The notes: generated by a model not told the origin, from the letters alone. A DNA stretch of 64,000 bases from Micromonospora peucetia (GCF_900091625.1 NZ_FMIC01000002.1:2604001-2668000); one strand, 5' to 3'. Numbered from the stretch's first letter, positions 7,915-16,286 are shown. A program made the numbers and translations.

Positions 7915-10782
7915 ATGAGATCGCCGTTGTCGGCCGCGTGGATCCGGCGCGCACTGCCCACCCGCCGACGCGCCGTGGCCGCGACAGGGGTCGTAGTGCT
8001 GCTCGCCGCTGCCGTGACCTGGGCCGTAGTGCCGAAGGGGCCGGACGTCCGCACCGAGGCGGCGATCGTGAACGTCCGCTCCGGGCCGGCCGGCGACGAG
8101 CCCGTCGACCTGGACACCACGCTCTATCTGCCCGAGGGCGCCTCGGCGGGGAACAAGGTGCCGGCGGTGCTGCTGGCGCACGGCTTCGGCGGCACCAAGG
8201 AGTCTGTCCGCGCCGATGCCGAGGAGTTCGCCGGACGCGGCTACGCGGTGCTCACCTGGACCGCGCGGGGCTTCGGCCGCAGCGGCGGGCTGATCCACCT
8301 GGACCACCCGGACTACGAGGTCCGGGACGCGCAACGCCTGCTGGACTGGCTCGCAGCCCGCCCCGAGATCCGCACCGACGCCGCCGGGGACCCGAAGGTC
8401 GGCGTCGTCGGCGGCTCGTACGGCGGCGCCCTGGCGTTGCTGCTCGCCGCGCAGGACCAGCGCGTCGACGCGATCGTGCCGATGATCACCTGGAACGACC
8501 TGTCCCGCTCCTTCCTGCCGGAGAGCACCGGGAAACAGCCCACCGAGGGCGTGTTCAAGTCCGGCTGGGCCGGCCTCTTCTTCGGCGGCGGCGGCAACGT
8601 CGGCTCCGGGCCGGCCGGGCTCTCCGGGGTCAGCGCCGCACAGCCCGAGGGGGCGCCTGCCTCCGCCGGCCCGCCCAGCCCGGGGCCGGGTGCCGGCCCG
8701 GGGACCGGTCCGGGGCGGGCACCGGCCGGGGCTGCCGACCCGGCGTGCGGCCGGTTCGCCGCCGACATCTGCGCCGCGTACCTGCGGATCGCCACCACCG
8801 GACAGGCCGACCAGGCCGCCGTGGACCTGCTGCGCCGTTCCAGCCCGGCCGGCGTGCTCGACCGGATCAAGGCGCCGACCCTGCTGGTGCAGGGCGAGGC
8901 GGACACCCTCTTCCCGCTCGGCGAGGCGGACGCCAACGCGCGCGGCATCGCCGCCGCCGGCACGCCCGTGCGGGTGGCCTGGTTCACCGGCGGGCACGAC
9001 GGCGGCGAGGGCCCGAAGACCGACTCGGACCGGGTGAAGTTCCTGACCGTGCAGTGGCTCGACCACTACGTCAAGGGCGATGGGGCGGCTCCGGGGGACG
9101 ACTTCACCTGGTCCCGCATCGCCGGCTTCGACGCTCTCGACCGGGGGCTGGTGGCCACCGGCTACCGCTACGCCGACTATCCGGGTGTCGCCGGCACGGC
9201 CCGCCGAGAGGTTCCGGTGACCGGCCCCGCCCAGCCGGTCGCCAATCCGCCGGCCGGCAACCCGGCCGCCATCTCCTCGGTGCCCTTCGCCGGCGAGCTG
9301 TCGTCGCTGCTCGGTGGCGTGGCGGGGGACATCCCCGGCCAGCATGCCCGGTTCGAGTCGGAGCCGCTGGCCGAGGCGGTGGACGTGGTGGGTGCCCCGA
9401 CCGTCGACATCCGGGCGGCGTCGCCGACCGGGGAGGCGGTGCTCTTCGTCAAGCTCTACGACGTCGACCCCAACGGCACGGCCACCCTGCCCAACGGACT
9501 GGTCGCCCCGGTCCGGCTCACCGGCCTGCCGCCGACCATCGACGCGGCGCGACCGGTCACCGTCACCCTGCCGGCGATCGTCCGCCGGTTCGAGGCCGGG
9601 CACCGGCTGCGTGTGGTGGTGGCGACCTCCGACCAGGCGTATGCCACTCCCGTCGAGCCGGCGGTGCACACCGTCGAGGCCGGCGGCGGCGCGGTCAGCC
9701 TGCCGACCGTCGCCGGCGACCCGATCCCCACCGCCGCCGCCGTGTGGCGCTGGGTGCTGGCCGGGCTGATCGCGGCGATCGCGGTCGGGCTCGTCGTGGT
9801 CGTCGCCGTGGTCCGCCGTCGGCACCGCCGCCAGGACAGCTCCGTGCACCCGGCGTACGCGGGCGTCCCGCTGGCCGTGCGGCAGCTCCGCAAGGAGTAC
9901 GCGGACGGCTTCGTCGCCGTCTCGAACGTGGACTTCGAGGTGCACCCCGGTCAGGTCGTCGGCCTGCTCGGCCCGAACGGCGCGGGCAAGACCACCACGC
10001 TGCGGGTGCTGATGGGGCTGACCCAGCCCACGGCCGGCGAGATCTACGTCTTCGGGCACCGGTTGGTGCCCGGCTCGCCGGTGCTGTCGCGGATCGGCGC
10101 GCTGGTCGAGGGGCCGGGTTTCCTGCCGCACCTGTCGGGGCTGGACAACCTGAAGGCGTACTGGCGGGCCACCGGGCGGCCGGCCGAGGACGCGCACTTC
10201 GAGGAGGCCCTGGAGATCGCCGGCCTGGGTGACTCCGTGCACCGCAGGATCAAGAACTACAGCCACGGCATGAAACAGCGCCTCGCCATCGCGCAGGCCA
10301 TGCTGGGCCTGCCCGAGCTGCTGGTGCTCGACGAGCCGACCGACGGGCTCGATCCGCCGCAGATCGCGGAGATGCGCCGGGTGCTCCAGCGCTACGCCAC
10401 CGACGGCCGGGCGGTGCTGGTCTCCAGCCACCTGCTGGCCGAGGTGGAGCAGACCTGCACGCACGCCGTGGTGGTGAACAAGGGCCGCATCGTCGCCTCG
10501 GGCCCGGTCGAGGAGATCGTCGGCGAGTCGCCCAGCGTGCTCTTCGACGTGACCGACCCGGTGGCCGCCCGGGCGGTGCTGGACGGCCTGCACGGGGTGC
10601 GGGTGCTTCCTGACGGTGAGGGGCAGCTCGTGGTGGACACCAACGGCACCGCCCGCAGCGAGGTGGTGGCCGAGCTGGTCAGGGCCGGCATCGGGGTGGA
10701 CCGGGTGGTGCCGCGGCGCCGCCTGGAGGACGCGTTCCTCGCGCTGGTGGGCGAGAACTCTCGGGGAAGCGGGGACCGATGA
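7915..10782 (+). CDS. exported alpha/beta-hydrolase (CocE/S15-type) fused to ABC ATPase
   Basis: A 955-residue fusion; start at ATG 7915 (GTG 7906 is in frame). A membrane anchor (about residues 22-43) is followed by an alpha/beta hydrolase resembling X-Pro dipeptidyl-peptidase/CocE enzymes: oxyanion region AHGFGG, nucleophile elbow GGSYGG (Ser168) and a late His in TGGHDGG. After a Gly/Pro insert, a beta-rich segment (about 470-600, LRVVVATSD) looks like the S15 C-terminal domain. A second TM (about 614-636) leads to a complete ABC ATPase: P-loop GPNGAGKTT (Lys692), signature YSHGMKQRLAIAQ and Walker B LLVLDEPTDGLDPPQ. The predicted topology places the hydrolase outside and the ATPase inside. 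The next gene supplies the permease, overlapping by 4 bp. The substrate is unknown; a peptide or acylated compound processed during transport is an inference. Confidence 0.88.
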   Translation: MRSPLSAAWIRRALPTRRRAVAATGVVVLLAAAVTWAVVPKGPDVRTEAAIVNVRSGPAGDEPVDLDTTLYLPEGASAGNKVPAVLLAHGFGGTKESVRADAEEFAGRGYAVLTWTARGFGRSGGLIHLDHPDYEVRDAQRLLDWLAARPEIRTDAAGDPKVGVVGGSYGGALALLLAAQDQRVDAIVPMITWNDLSRSFLPESTGKQPTEGVFKSGWAGLFFGGGGNVGSGPAGLSGVSAAQPEGAPASAGPPSPGPGAGPGTGPGRAPAGAADPACGRFAADICAAYLRIATTGQADQAAVDLLRRSSPAGVLDRIKAPTLLVQGEADTLFPLGEADANARGIAAAGTPVRVAWFTGGHDGGEGPKTDSDRVKFLTVQWLDHYVKGDGAAPGDDFTWSRIAGFDALDRGLVATGYRYADYPGVAGTARREVPVTGPAQPVANPPAGNPAAISSVPFAGELSSLLGGVAGDIPGQHARFESEPLAEAVDVVGAPTVDIRAASPTGEAVLFVKLYDVDPNGTATLPNGLVAPVRLTGLPPTIDAARPVTVTLPAIVRRFEAGHRLRVVVATSDQAYATPVEPAVHTVEAGGGAVSLPTVAGDPIPTAAAVWRWVLAGLIAAIAVGLVVVVAVVRRRHRRQDSSVHPAYAGVPLAVRQLRKEYADGFVAVSNVDFEVHPGQVVGLLGPNGAGKTTTLRVLMGLTQPTAGEIYVFGHRLVPGSPVLSRIGALVEGPGFLPHLSGLDNLKAYWRATGRPAEDAHFEEALEIAGLGDSVHRRIKNYSHGMKQRLAIAQAMLGLPELLVLDEPTDGLDPPQIAEMRRVLQRYATDGRAVLVSSHLLAEVEQTCTHAVVVNKGRIVASGPVEEIVGESPSVLFDVTDPVAARAVLDGLHGVRVLPDGEGQLVVDTNGTARSEVVAELVRAGIGVDRVVPRRRLEDAFLALVGENSRGSGDR

Positions 10783-11651
10783 TGGCGGGCACGTCACCCA
10801 CGGCGGGAGCGGCGGCCGGCTACCGGCCGTCGGCGACCCTGCCGTTCGGCGCCGAGTTCCGGCGGCAGGCGTCCCGGCGGCGTACGCAGCTCGCGCTCGG
10901 GTTCATGGTGCTGCTGCCGTTGATCATCCTGATCGCGTTCCAGTTCGACACGGGCGACGACGACAACGGGCGCGGGGAGTTCGGCAGCCTGGTCGAGTTC
11001 GCCACGTCGGGCGGGCTGAACTTCACCCTCTTCACCATCTTCGTCTCGGCGTCGTTCCTGATGGTCGTGGTGGTGGCGCTGTTCTGCGGTGACACGGTGG
11101 CCAGCGAGGCGAGCTGGGGCAGTCTGCGCTACCTGTTGGCGGTGCCGGTGCCCCGGGCCCGCCTGCTGACGGTGAAGCTGGTGGTCGCGCTCGTCTACTC
11201 GGCGTTGGCGTTGGTGTTGCTCGCCGGCACCGCACTGCTGATCGGCACCCTCCGCTACGGCTGGGAGCCGCTGCGCAGCACCGTGGCGGCCCAGCTCGAA
11301 CCGGGCGAGGGGCTGCTGCGGCTGCTGGGTGTGCTCGGCTACCTGGCGGTCGTACTCCTGGTGGTGGCCGGCCTGGCGTTCCTGCTGTCGGTGGTGACGG
11401 ACGCCGCGCTCGGTGCGGTCGGCGGCGCGGTGCTGCTCTGGATCCTCTCCGGCATCCTCGACCAGATCACCGCGCTGGGCGCAGTGCGTGCGTTCCTGCC
11501 GACGCACTACAGCACCGCCTGGTTGGGGCTGCTGTCGACGCCGGTGCAGACCGACGACGTGGTACGCGGCGCGATCTCCGCGATCAGCTACGCGACGCTG
11601 TTCTGGGGGTTGGCGTTCTGGCGGTTCACCCGCAAGGACATCACCAGCTAG
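10779..11651 (+). CDS. ABC transporter permease
   Basis: A 290-residue ABC-2-type permease. The ATG overlaps the fusion gene's TGA (ATGA). About six TM helices are visible, including LALGFMVLLPLIILIAF, FTLFTIFVSASFLMVVVVAL, LVVALVYSALALVLLAGTAL, LLGVLGYLAVVLLVVAGLAF and AALGAVGGAVLLWILSGI. The cytoplasmic stretch SWGSLRYLLAVPVPRARLL is the coupling segment typical of ABC-2 permeases. It should pair with the ATPase half of the preceding fusion to form an exporter. Its stop codon overlaps that of the convergent lipoprotein gene within the tetranucleotide CTAG, so no room remains for a separate terminator. Confidence 0.9.
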   Translation: MMAGTSPTAGAAAGYRPSATLPFGAEFRRQASRRRTQLALGFMVLLPLIILIAFQFDTGDDDNGRGEFGSLVEFATSGGLNFTLFTIFVSASFLMVVVVALFCGDTVASEASWGSLRYLLAVPVPRARLLTVKLVVALVYSALALVLLAGTALLIGTLRYGWEPLRSTVAAQLEPGEGLLRLLGVLGYLAVVLLVVAGLAFLLSVVTDAALGAVGGAVLLWILSGILDQITALGAVRAFLPTHYSTAWLGLLSTPVQTDDVVRGAISAISYATLFWGLAFWRFTRKDITS

Positions 11652-12334
11652 GGCGACTGCTTCTTCCAGGCGCTGACGCCGAGCCGGCCCGTGTTGCCGA
11701 GGTCGATCGGGCCGTTCGTCTCGACGGCCTGCGCGGGCTGGCCCGTGGCGGCCGCGACCTCCAGGCCCTCGCCGTTGGTGGCGACGACTGTCGAGTCGGT
11801 GACCAGGTTGCGCCAGAGCACGGCGGCGCCGGCCCGTTCACCGGGCCGCAGGGTCAGCGGCCGGGGCGGGGCGTCGAAGCCCGACGTGATCCCCTTGGCC
11901 CCTTCGATCACCTGGACCGGTATCGGGTTGCCGTCGCCGTCGAGCAGGCGAAGCGCCGGGTAGCCGTCGAGCGGGTAGGGCTTCTTGCCGCAGTTGACCA
12001 GTTCCAGGCTGAGGGCCCGCAGGCCCATCGCGGCGCTGACGCCCGGCGAACTGATCCGTACGCCGGATTCCGGGCAGTCGGTCGTAGGGGTGGTCCCGGA
12101 CGCTGCCGCTGTCGGCGGCGCGGCCGGCCTCGGGGCGTCCGGTGCCGGGTTGGCCGGTGTCGGGGCCGCCGGCGTCGTCGGTGCGGGCGGGGTCGGGGCG
12201 GCTGACGGGAGGTCGGTCGCCGGGGAACAGGCGCCGAGCAGGACGAGGCCGGCGACCGCGAGCCCGACGGCGCGGGCGCTACCGGGGAACCGGTTGTGGA
12301 CGTGCGGTGCGGGTCGGTGCGCCGGGCCTGCCAT
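11648..12334 (-). CDS. DUF4232-type secreted lipoprotein
   Basis: A 228-residue lipoprotein. A hydrophobic segment (about residues 23-35) ends in lipobox LLGAC, so Cys36 is the likely lipidation site. A Pro/Ala/Thr-rich linker (37-80) is typical of exposed actinobacterial lipoproteins. The rest fits DUF4232: VSAAMGLRALSLELVNCGKK, YPALRLLDGDGNPIPV, RPLTLRPGERAGAAVLWRN. The start used has ~20 residues before the signal; a later start is possible. It lies outside the membrane, and the family has no established function. Convergent with the ABC permease. Confidence 0.82.
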   Translation of the reverse strand: MAGPAHRPAPHVHNRFPGSARAVGLAVAGLVLLGACSPATDLPSAAPTPPAPTTPAAPTPANPAPDAPRPAAPPTAAASGTTPTTDCPESGVRISSPGVSAAMGLRALSLELVNCGKKPYPLDGYPALRLLDGDGNPIPVQVIEGAKGITSGFDAPPRPLTLRPGERAGAAVLWRNLVTDSTVVATNGEGLEVAAATGQPAQAVETNGPIDLGNTGRLGVSAWKKQSP

Positions 12335-12420
12335 GGCCTGATCATCGCACCGGCCGGCGCAGGGTGGAGCTTCGGTGGGCGCTGTCGAGCTGCCCCATCT
12401 GTGCGACCGCCCGGGCCGGG

Positions 12421-12708
12421 TCAGCCTTCCGGCGCCTGTCGAGCTGAGTCGTCTACGACATCAGCGGCCTCGGAACAGCCGCCGAGGTGATCGGAGCGCC
12501 GGGCGCACCGGCCGCCGCCGGGCATCGGGTGGTCACACCAGACGCGGGTACGCAGGAACTGCCGGTCCTCCTCGCTCAGCGTCGCCTCCCCGAAGTCGAT
12601 CGCGAGCACGTGCCCGAGGGAACGGCGCAGCGCCATGGCCAGGGCGGCGACCTCGTCGACGCGGGTCAGGGTCGTCGGCAGGTGGATGATCCAGTGCGGG
12701 TCGTTCAC
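12421..12708 (-). CDS. small protein with Cys/His-rich C-terminus, coupled to DivIVA-like gene
   Basis: A 95-residue protein. I place the start at GTG 12708 because it overlaps the stop of the upstream gene in a GTGA arrangement; GTG 12750 is also in frame. The N-terminal part (HWIIHLPTTLTRVDEVAALA) and the phrase LGHVLAIDFGEATLSEED look like a compact fold. The C-terminus WCDHPMPGGGRCARRSDHLG plus GC has the C/H spacing seen in many short actinobacterial proteins and may bind a metal. I recall similar pairs beside DivIVA-domain genes in Micromonospora but know no function. Probably cytoplasmic. Confidence 0.65.
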   Translation of the reverse strand: MNDPHWIIHLPTTLTRVDEVAALAMALRRSLGHVLAIDFGEATLSEEDRQFLRTRVWCDHPMPGGGRCARRSDHLGGCSEAADVVDDSARQAPEG

Positions 12709-12968
12709 CGGTGCCACCGGCTGTTCGGGGCCGCCGTGGTGTGTCGACACTCGGTGTGCCGGGACTGCCACTGGCGCAGCGCCTGCCGGATACGTTCGCC
12801 CTCGGTGTTGGCGGTGACCAGGTCGAGGGTGAGCCGTTCCAGCTCGTCGGCGAGCCGGTCGAGGTAGGCGTACACCTGGTCGGGGTCGAGACCGCGCCAC
12901 CGGCGGGTGCCGAAAGTGGTGGCGCGGACGTGCTGCGGGAGCAGGCGCTGCATGGCTCGGTAGATCAC
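12705..12968 (-). CDS. short DivIVA-domain protein
   Basis: An 87-residue protein whose core RRWRGLDPDQVYAYLDRLAD matches the N-terminal DivIVA/Wag31 membrane-targeting region, followed by one short coiled coil (ELERLTLDLVTANTEGERIR) that ends at RQALRQWQSRH. True DivIVA/Wag31 proteins are 250-400 residues with long coiled coils, so this is not the polar-growth scaffold but a truncated relative that could sense membrane curvature or bind a partner. Translationally coupled to the following 95-residue gene. The function is not known to me. Confidence 0.75.
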   Translation of the reverse strand: MIYRAMQRLLPQHVRATTFGTRRWRGLDPDQVYAYLDRLADELERLTLDLVTANTEGERIRQALRQWQSRHTECRHTTAAPNSRWHR

Positions 12969-13144
12969 GGCTGTCTCGTCTCTCCGGTGCGATCAGGGTC
13001 CGCGCGGGGGATCGGTGTCGCGGGCGGATGGTTGCGGCGCCGGGGCGGGCGGGGTCGACCGGAACGACCGCGCGTGGCGTGCCGGCCGGAGCCCGGCACC
13101 CGCCCCGGGCCCTTCTCCTTCTCGCGGAGGTCCGCGAGCAGGCT

Positions 13145-13687
13145 TCAGGTGGTGGCGGGTTCCGCGCCGGACAACCCGCCGGTGTACGACTCCAGCGCGG
13201 CCACCGCCGACGCCAGGCTCACCGTCATCAGGTCGAGCTGTTCGGCGGCGCGCTGCCACTGCCCGGTCGCCGTCTCGGTCGCCGGGTCGCCCCGGTGGCT
13301 GTCGAGGAGTTGCTTTCCGGCGTTGGTGATCCGGGCCGGGAGCTGTGCGAGCCGAGCGGCTGCCGCGTCCAACTCGTCCCGGGCGGTGTCCAGCACCTCG
13401 ATCAGTCCGCCGATGGTGGCGGGCTCCTGGTGGCCGGCGTCGGTGCGCAGCCGGCGTACCCCTTCGCTGAGCTGCCGTTCCGCGTCGCCGGCCAGGTCGA
13501 GCGCGTCCTCGCCGCTGCGCCGCGCCTGCCGGACCGCCGGATGCGCGCAGCCCGTGCTGGTGCGTTCCAGCAGCACGGTGGCGGCGGCCACCGCGAGGTA
13601 CGTCTCGCGCAGCTCGCCGGCCACCTGCTCGACCGCCCAGATCGCGCTCGCGGCGGGCACCGCCGAACTCGCCTGCGACACCGTCAC
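13145..13687 (-). CDS. helical hypothetical protein (180 aa)
   Basis: The start is GTG 13687 with a strong AAGGAGG six bases upstream; in-frame sequence further upstream lacks coding character. The 180-residue product is almost entirely helical: LRETYLAVAAATVLLERT, EDALDLAGDAERQLSEGVRR, ATIGGLIEVLDTARDELDAA and a closing EQLDLMTVSLASAVAALESY. There is no signal or TM. The tail pattern (helix, Tyr, then a short Gly/Leu end) resembles the 59- and 87-residue proteins at 14175-14354 and 16696-16959. It faces the GntR gene across a region with three operator-like repeats and may be its target. Function unknown. Confidence 0.62.
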   Translation of the reverse strand: MTVSQASSAVPAASAIWAVEQVAGELRETYLAVAAATVLLERTSTGCAHPAVRQARRSGEDALDLAGDAERQLSEGVRRLRTDAGHQEPATIGGLIEVLDTARDELDAAAARLAQLPARITNAGKQLLDSHRGDPATETATGQWQRAAEQLDLMTVSLASAVAALESYTGGLSGAEPATT

Positions 13688-13845
13688 ATCAGACCTCCTT
13701 GTGCGTTGGTGGGTGCCGGGGCAACGCGCCGAAGGCACGGAGGGGGTCCGTGCCTTCGTGCACGCTGCCCCGGCATGGTCCGGATACGAGACCCGGGGGA
13801 GCGAGACGCCAGGCTGCCGAGCGAGGAGTCCCACGGAACTCACAG

Positions 13846-13892
13846 TAGGTACCTAAGGTGTCTAAGTCAACGTCGAAGTTGTAGGTGCCTAA
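13846..13892. promoter_or_regulatory. three AGGTRYCTA operator-like repeats
   Basis: Between the divergent 180-residue gene and the GntR gene lie three near-identical 9-mers: AGGTACCTA (13847-13855, within the perfect palindrome TAGGTACCTA), AGGTGTCTA (13856-13864) and AGGTGCCTA (13883-13891). Sites 1 and 2 abut; site 3 starts 36 bp after site 1. Small GntR regulators bind short pseudo-palindromes, so these are the obvious candidates for control of both genes. The area is also less GC-rich than its flanks, as expected for a promoter. Confidence 0.6.
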
Positions 13893-13936
13893 CTCGGCGT
13901 GTTGAAATGGTTGGGCCGAGCGAGGAGTACCCCGTC

Positions 13937-14170
13937 ATGTCCAACCGCACCGCCGACTACATCCGAGTCGTGGACGGCATCACCGCGCAGATCCACTCGG
14001 GTGAGCTTGCGCCAGGAGACAAGCTGCCCACCTACGCGCAGCTTGCCGAGCATTTCAAGATCAGCGTTACGACTGCGCAAACCGCGTTGCGTATCCTTCG
14101 AGAGCGCGGCTTGGTGGAGGGGCACCAGGGTAAGGGAACCTATGTCGCAGTACCCCCGGAGTCGACATAG
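13937..14170 (+). CDS. small GntR-family transcriptional regulator
   Basis: A 77-residue winged-helix protein consisting of the GntR DNA-binding domain alone: TADYIRVVDGITAQIHSGEL, APGDKLPTYAQLAEHFKIS, VTTAQTALRILRERGLVEG and the wing HQGKGTYVAV. There is no effector-binding domain, as in the short GntR proteins common in actinomycetes and their mobile elements. ATG 13937 has GAGGAG about nine bases upstream. It ends four bases before the stop of the convergent 59-residue gene. It probably autoregulates and controls the divergent gene through the repeats at 13846-13892. Confidence 0.85.
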   Translation: MSNRTADYIRVVDGITAQIHSGELAPGDKLPTYAQLAEHFKISVTTAQTALRILRERGLVEGHQGKGTYVAVPPEST

Positions 14171-14174
14171 CCCG

Positions 14175-14354
14175 TCAGATGGCCCGCAGGTAGCGGCGAA
14201 GGTTGTCCTTCGACTGCCGGAGCAGGGTGCAGGCCTCCTCGACAGACCTGCGGGCGCCGGTCAGTTTTCCATTCACCTGCTGCATGAGGGCTGGACTTGC
14301 CCCGGTGATCACCGTCATCAGCCAGGCGTGGTTGGTGCCGATACGATCCATCAC
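14175..14354 (-). CDS. 59-aa helical protein, paralogue-like to 16696-16959
   Basis: The start is GTG 14354, overlapping the previous stop in GTGA (ATG 14351 is the next codon). The product aligns with the C-terminal half of the 87-residue protein at 16696-16959: TGASPALMQQVNGKLTGARR against TGTGHPAIAEAIARAEQSRQ, both ending in a helix, Tyr and a short tail (LRRYLRAI, ARNYMNVLG). The family is unknown to me. In-frame codons upstream of the GTG (RIIARLERNHQGLVGV) also look family-like but lie inside the previous gene with no start codon. It ends a three-gene run coupled by 4-bp overlaps. Confidence 0.55.
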   Translation of the reverse strand: MMDRIGTNHAWLMTVITGASPALMQQVNGKLTGARRSVEEACTLLRQSKDNLRRYLRAI

Positions 14355-14731
14355 ACCGACCAGCCCTTGATGGTTTCGTTCGAGGCGCGCGATGATCCGA
14401 TCTCGGCGGCAAGGCTGCCGACGCTCGCCGGCTCGGCGCCGGCACGCCGTACCTTGACGGTGTCGAAGGTGGCGTTCACCGCCGCCTTGGCCAATACTCC
14501 CGAGGCAAATCCCAGAACCAGCCCGGATCCTGCCATCACGACCGGTGGCACCGGGACTCCCTGCCTGGCGAGGGCGGTGGCTGCGGCCAGTCCGGCGGCG
14601 AGACCGCCCCATTCGCCCAACTTCTCCAGCAGTTTGCCGACGCCCTCCTTGGGTGTTTCGTAGCGGAGGTTGCGCAGGTAGCCGTCCTGCTGCCGGGATC
14701 CGTTGCGATATCCCCGCCGGCGGTAGCTCAT
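14351..14731 (-). CDS. 126-aa protein with central hydrophobic segments
   Basis: ATG 14731 overlaps the upstream stop (ATGA). An Arg/Tyr-rich N-terminus (MSYRRRGYRNGSRQQDGYLR) and a short amphipathic helix (GVGKLLEKLGEWGG) precede two hydrophobic, Ala/Gly-rich segments at about residues 41-57 (GGLAAGLAAATALARQG) and 61-84 (VVMAGSGLVLGFASGVLAKA). The C-terminus is polar. This could be a two-helix membrane hairpin or a small pore-like protein; I recognise no family. Coupled upstream to the 213-residue gene and downstream to the 59-residue gene. Confidence 0.6.
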   Translation of the reverse strand: MSYRRRGYRNGSRQQDGYLRNLRYETPKEGVGKLLEKLGEWGGLAAGLAAATALARQGVPVPPVVMAGSGLVLGFASGVLAKAAVNATFDTVKVRRAGAEPASVGSLAAEIGSSRASNETIKGWSV

Positions 14732-15369
14732 GGCATCGCGACGGGATCCAGGAAGGCGCACTGGGTGGCGATCAGCATCGGCAGGTTCACCGCCACCTCG
14801 CGGGCAACTCCCTCAGGCGTGAGGCCGATCGGGTCCTCACCCGCCGCCAACTCCTCCTCGTCAGCCCGGGCGAAGTAGGCGCAGGCTTCCCAGAGGTTGG
14901 GGTGCAGGAAGGAGAACGCCCACATGACGTAGGCGTCGTTCTGGAGCGCTACCAGGGGGCGGCGGTGATGGCCCATCCGGTGGTAGTGGGGCTCCTCGGC
15001 TGTCGATCCCATCCCCTCGGCGGTGGGGAAGAGGCGGTAGTGCCGGAACAGGTCTTCGAGCGGGCCTTCGGGGTCGAACTCCAGTAGCAGGCCCCGGTTG
15101 ACCAGATCTTCGACCAGTCCTGCGGCGTCAGGCTGTGGCTTCGGTGCGGTCAGCAGCGACTCCACCAGCCTCGCCCGGTCCACGCGCAGCTCCGAGTGGC
15201 CCTCGACGTCCAGAAAGACGGCCCCGTAGGCGCCGACCTCGTCCTCGCTGAGGTCGACCATGTCCGCGCCGAGGTGGATCTCCCACGACTCCGGCGTCGG
15301 GTCGGCGGGGCGCACATACCGGTGTTGTGGTCCGAGGCTGAAGCCCACCGGGACGATGACGCGAGGCAT
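14728..15369 (-). CDS. hypothetical protein (213 aa)
   Basis: The ATG at 15369 has AAGGGA six bases upstream; the in-frame ATG at 15387 lacks a site. The product is soluble and acidic. It opens with PRVIVPVGFSLGPQHRYVRP, then DPTPESWEIHLGADMVDLSE, and a winged-helix-like middle (LVEDLVNRGLLLEFDPEGPL). A conserved-looking patch HYRLFPTAEGMG precedes MGHHRRPLVAL, and the end is all helical. I do not recognise a family and see no enzyme motif I would defend. It heads the run 15369-14175 joined by 4-bp overlaps, so the three products probably act together. Confidence 0.65.
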   Translation of the reverse strand: MPRVIVPVGFSLGPQHRYVRPADPTPESWEIHLGADMVDLSEDEVGAYGAVFLDVEGHSELRVDRARLVESLLTAPKPQPDAAGLVEDLVNRGLLLEFDPEGPLEDLFRHYRLFPTAEGMGSTAEEPHYHRMGHHRRPLVALQNDAYVMWAFSFLHPNLWEACAYFARADEEELAAGEDPIGLTPEGVAREVAVNLPMLIATQCAFLDPVAMP

Positions 15370-15505
15370 GGGCCGTCCCTTCGTCATTGCGGGTCGCTGC
15401 CGACCCTACCGAAGTCGGCACTCTGAGTCACCTCGCAACGCCAGGCGGTCATCGTCGATTAGCTTATGTCGATACGCTCAGCCTCCGTTATGGACGAAGC
15501 GTGCG

Positions 15506-16243
15506 CTACAGCGTCGTCCGGACCGACTCGATGAGATGCCAGATCGCGACGCTCGCCACGGTCGACCCGGCGGCGGTCAGCAGGAGGACCCGCAGTGAGA
15601 CGAGCCGTCGGCGAAGCCGTACCGTCACGAGCACAGTTGCTGTCGCGAGAAGGAACTGCACCGCCGCCGACCCGATCCGGGCCCAGACGAAGGAATCCAC
15701 CGGCCCGACCCAGATGAAGGCGGCGTGGAATACGGCATAGGCGGCCTCCCCGGTGAGCAGACCGAAGGCGACGCCGAGAGCAATGCTGGCGTTGGGGGTC
15801 GAGCCGACCCTGACCACGTACGCGACGCAGCCCAGGACCAATCCGCCGAACAGCGAGCCGACAAGCCAGAAGGTCGACGCGTGTATGACGGAGGAGAGTC
15901 CGCCGAGTGACGCCGCCCCCTCCGGTCCCGAGCCGTTGGATCCGTGATACCACCGCTGGCTCAGAGAAACGATGAGGCCGTAATAGATCAGGGTCGCCAG
16001 GACGAGTGTGCCGACCCCAGCGACGAGAGCGGACGTGAGGGTCGCAGCGAAGAAACTCACGGCGAGGGCCACCACACCCCAGGCGAATCCTGAGCTGAAG
16101 ACCGGCACGAGGAACCTGCCCACGGCTTCCGGAACGAGGTCGGCACTGAACGCTGCGGTTCCCAGCGCCACACCCGCAAACACCGGTGAGAGCGTCTGAC
16201 GCCACGTGTTGAGGCGCCCCCCGAAGGTCGTCAGTTCTGTCAT
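15506..16243 (-). CDS. multi-pass membrane protein of unknown function
   Basis: A 245-residue integral membrane protein with six or seven hydrophobic segments, including VPVFSSGFAWGVVALAVSFF, LVAGVGTLVLATLIYYGLIV, LVGSLFGGLVLGCVAYVV, ASIALGVAFGLLTGEAAYAV and QFLLATATVLVTVRL. Short loops and a Gly/Ser loop (HGSNGSGPEGAASL) separate them. No transporter or enzyme signature is evident to me. Starts 43 bp after the 81-residue membrane gene on the same strand. The local base composition is a little lower in GC than neighbouring housekeeping genes. Confidence 0.65.
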   Translation of the reverse strand: MTELTTFGGRLNTWRQTLSPVFAGVALGTAAFSADLVPEAVGRFLVPVFSSGFAWGVVALAVSFFAATLTSALVAGVGTLVLATLIYYGLIVSLSQRWYHGSNGSGPEGAASLGGLSSVIHASTFWLVGSLFGGLVLGCVAYVVRVGSTPNASIALGVAFGLLTGEAAYAVFHAAFIWVGPVDSFVWARIGSAAVQFLLATATVLVTVRLRRRLVSLRVLLLTAAGSTVASVAIWHLIESVRTTL

Positions 16244-16286
16244 CTGGACACCGCCGAAGAGTCGATCTTCACCAGGTCGCCGCCTG

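Noticed and set aside
7876..10797. 973-codon open frame antisense to the hydrolase-ABC fusion
   Set aside because: Gly/His/Arg-rich antisense frame typical of high-GC shadow ORFs.
12705..12968. True DivIVA/Wag31 polar-growth protein
   Set aside because: Only 87 residues, lacking the long coiled coil needed for that role.
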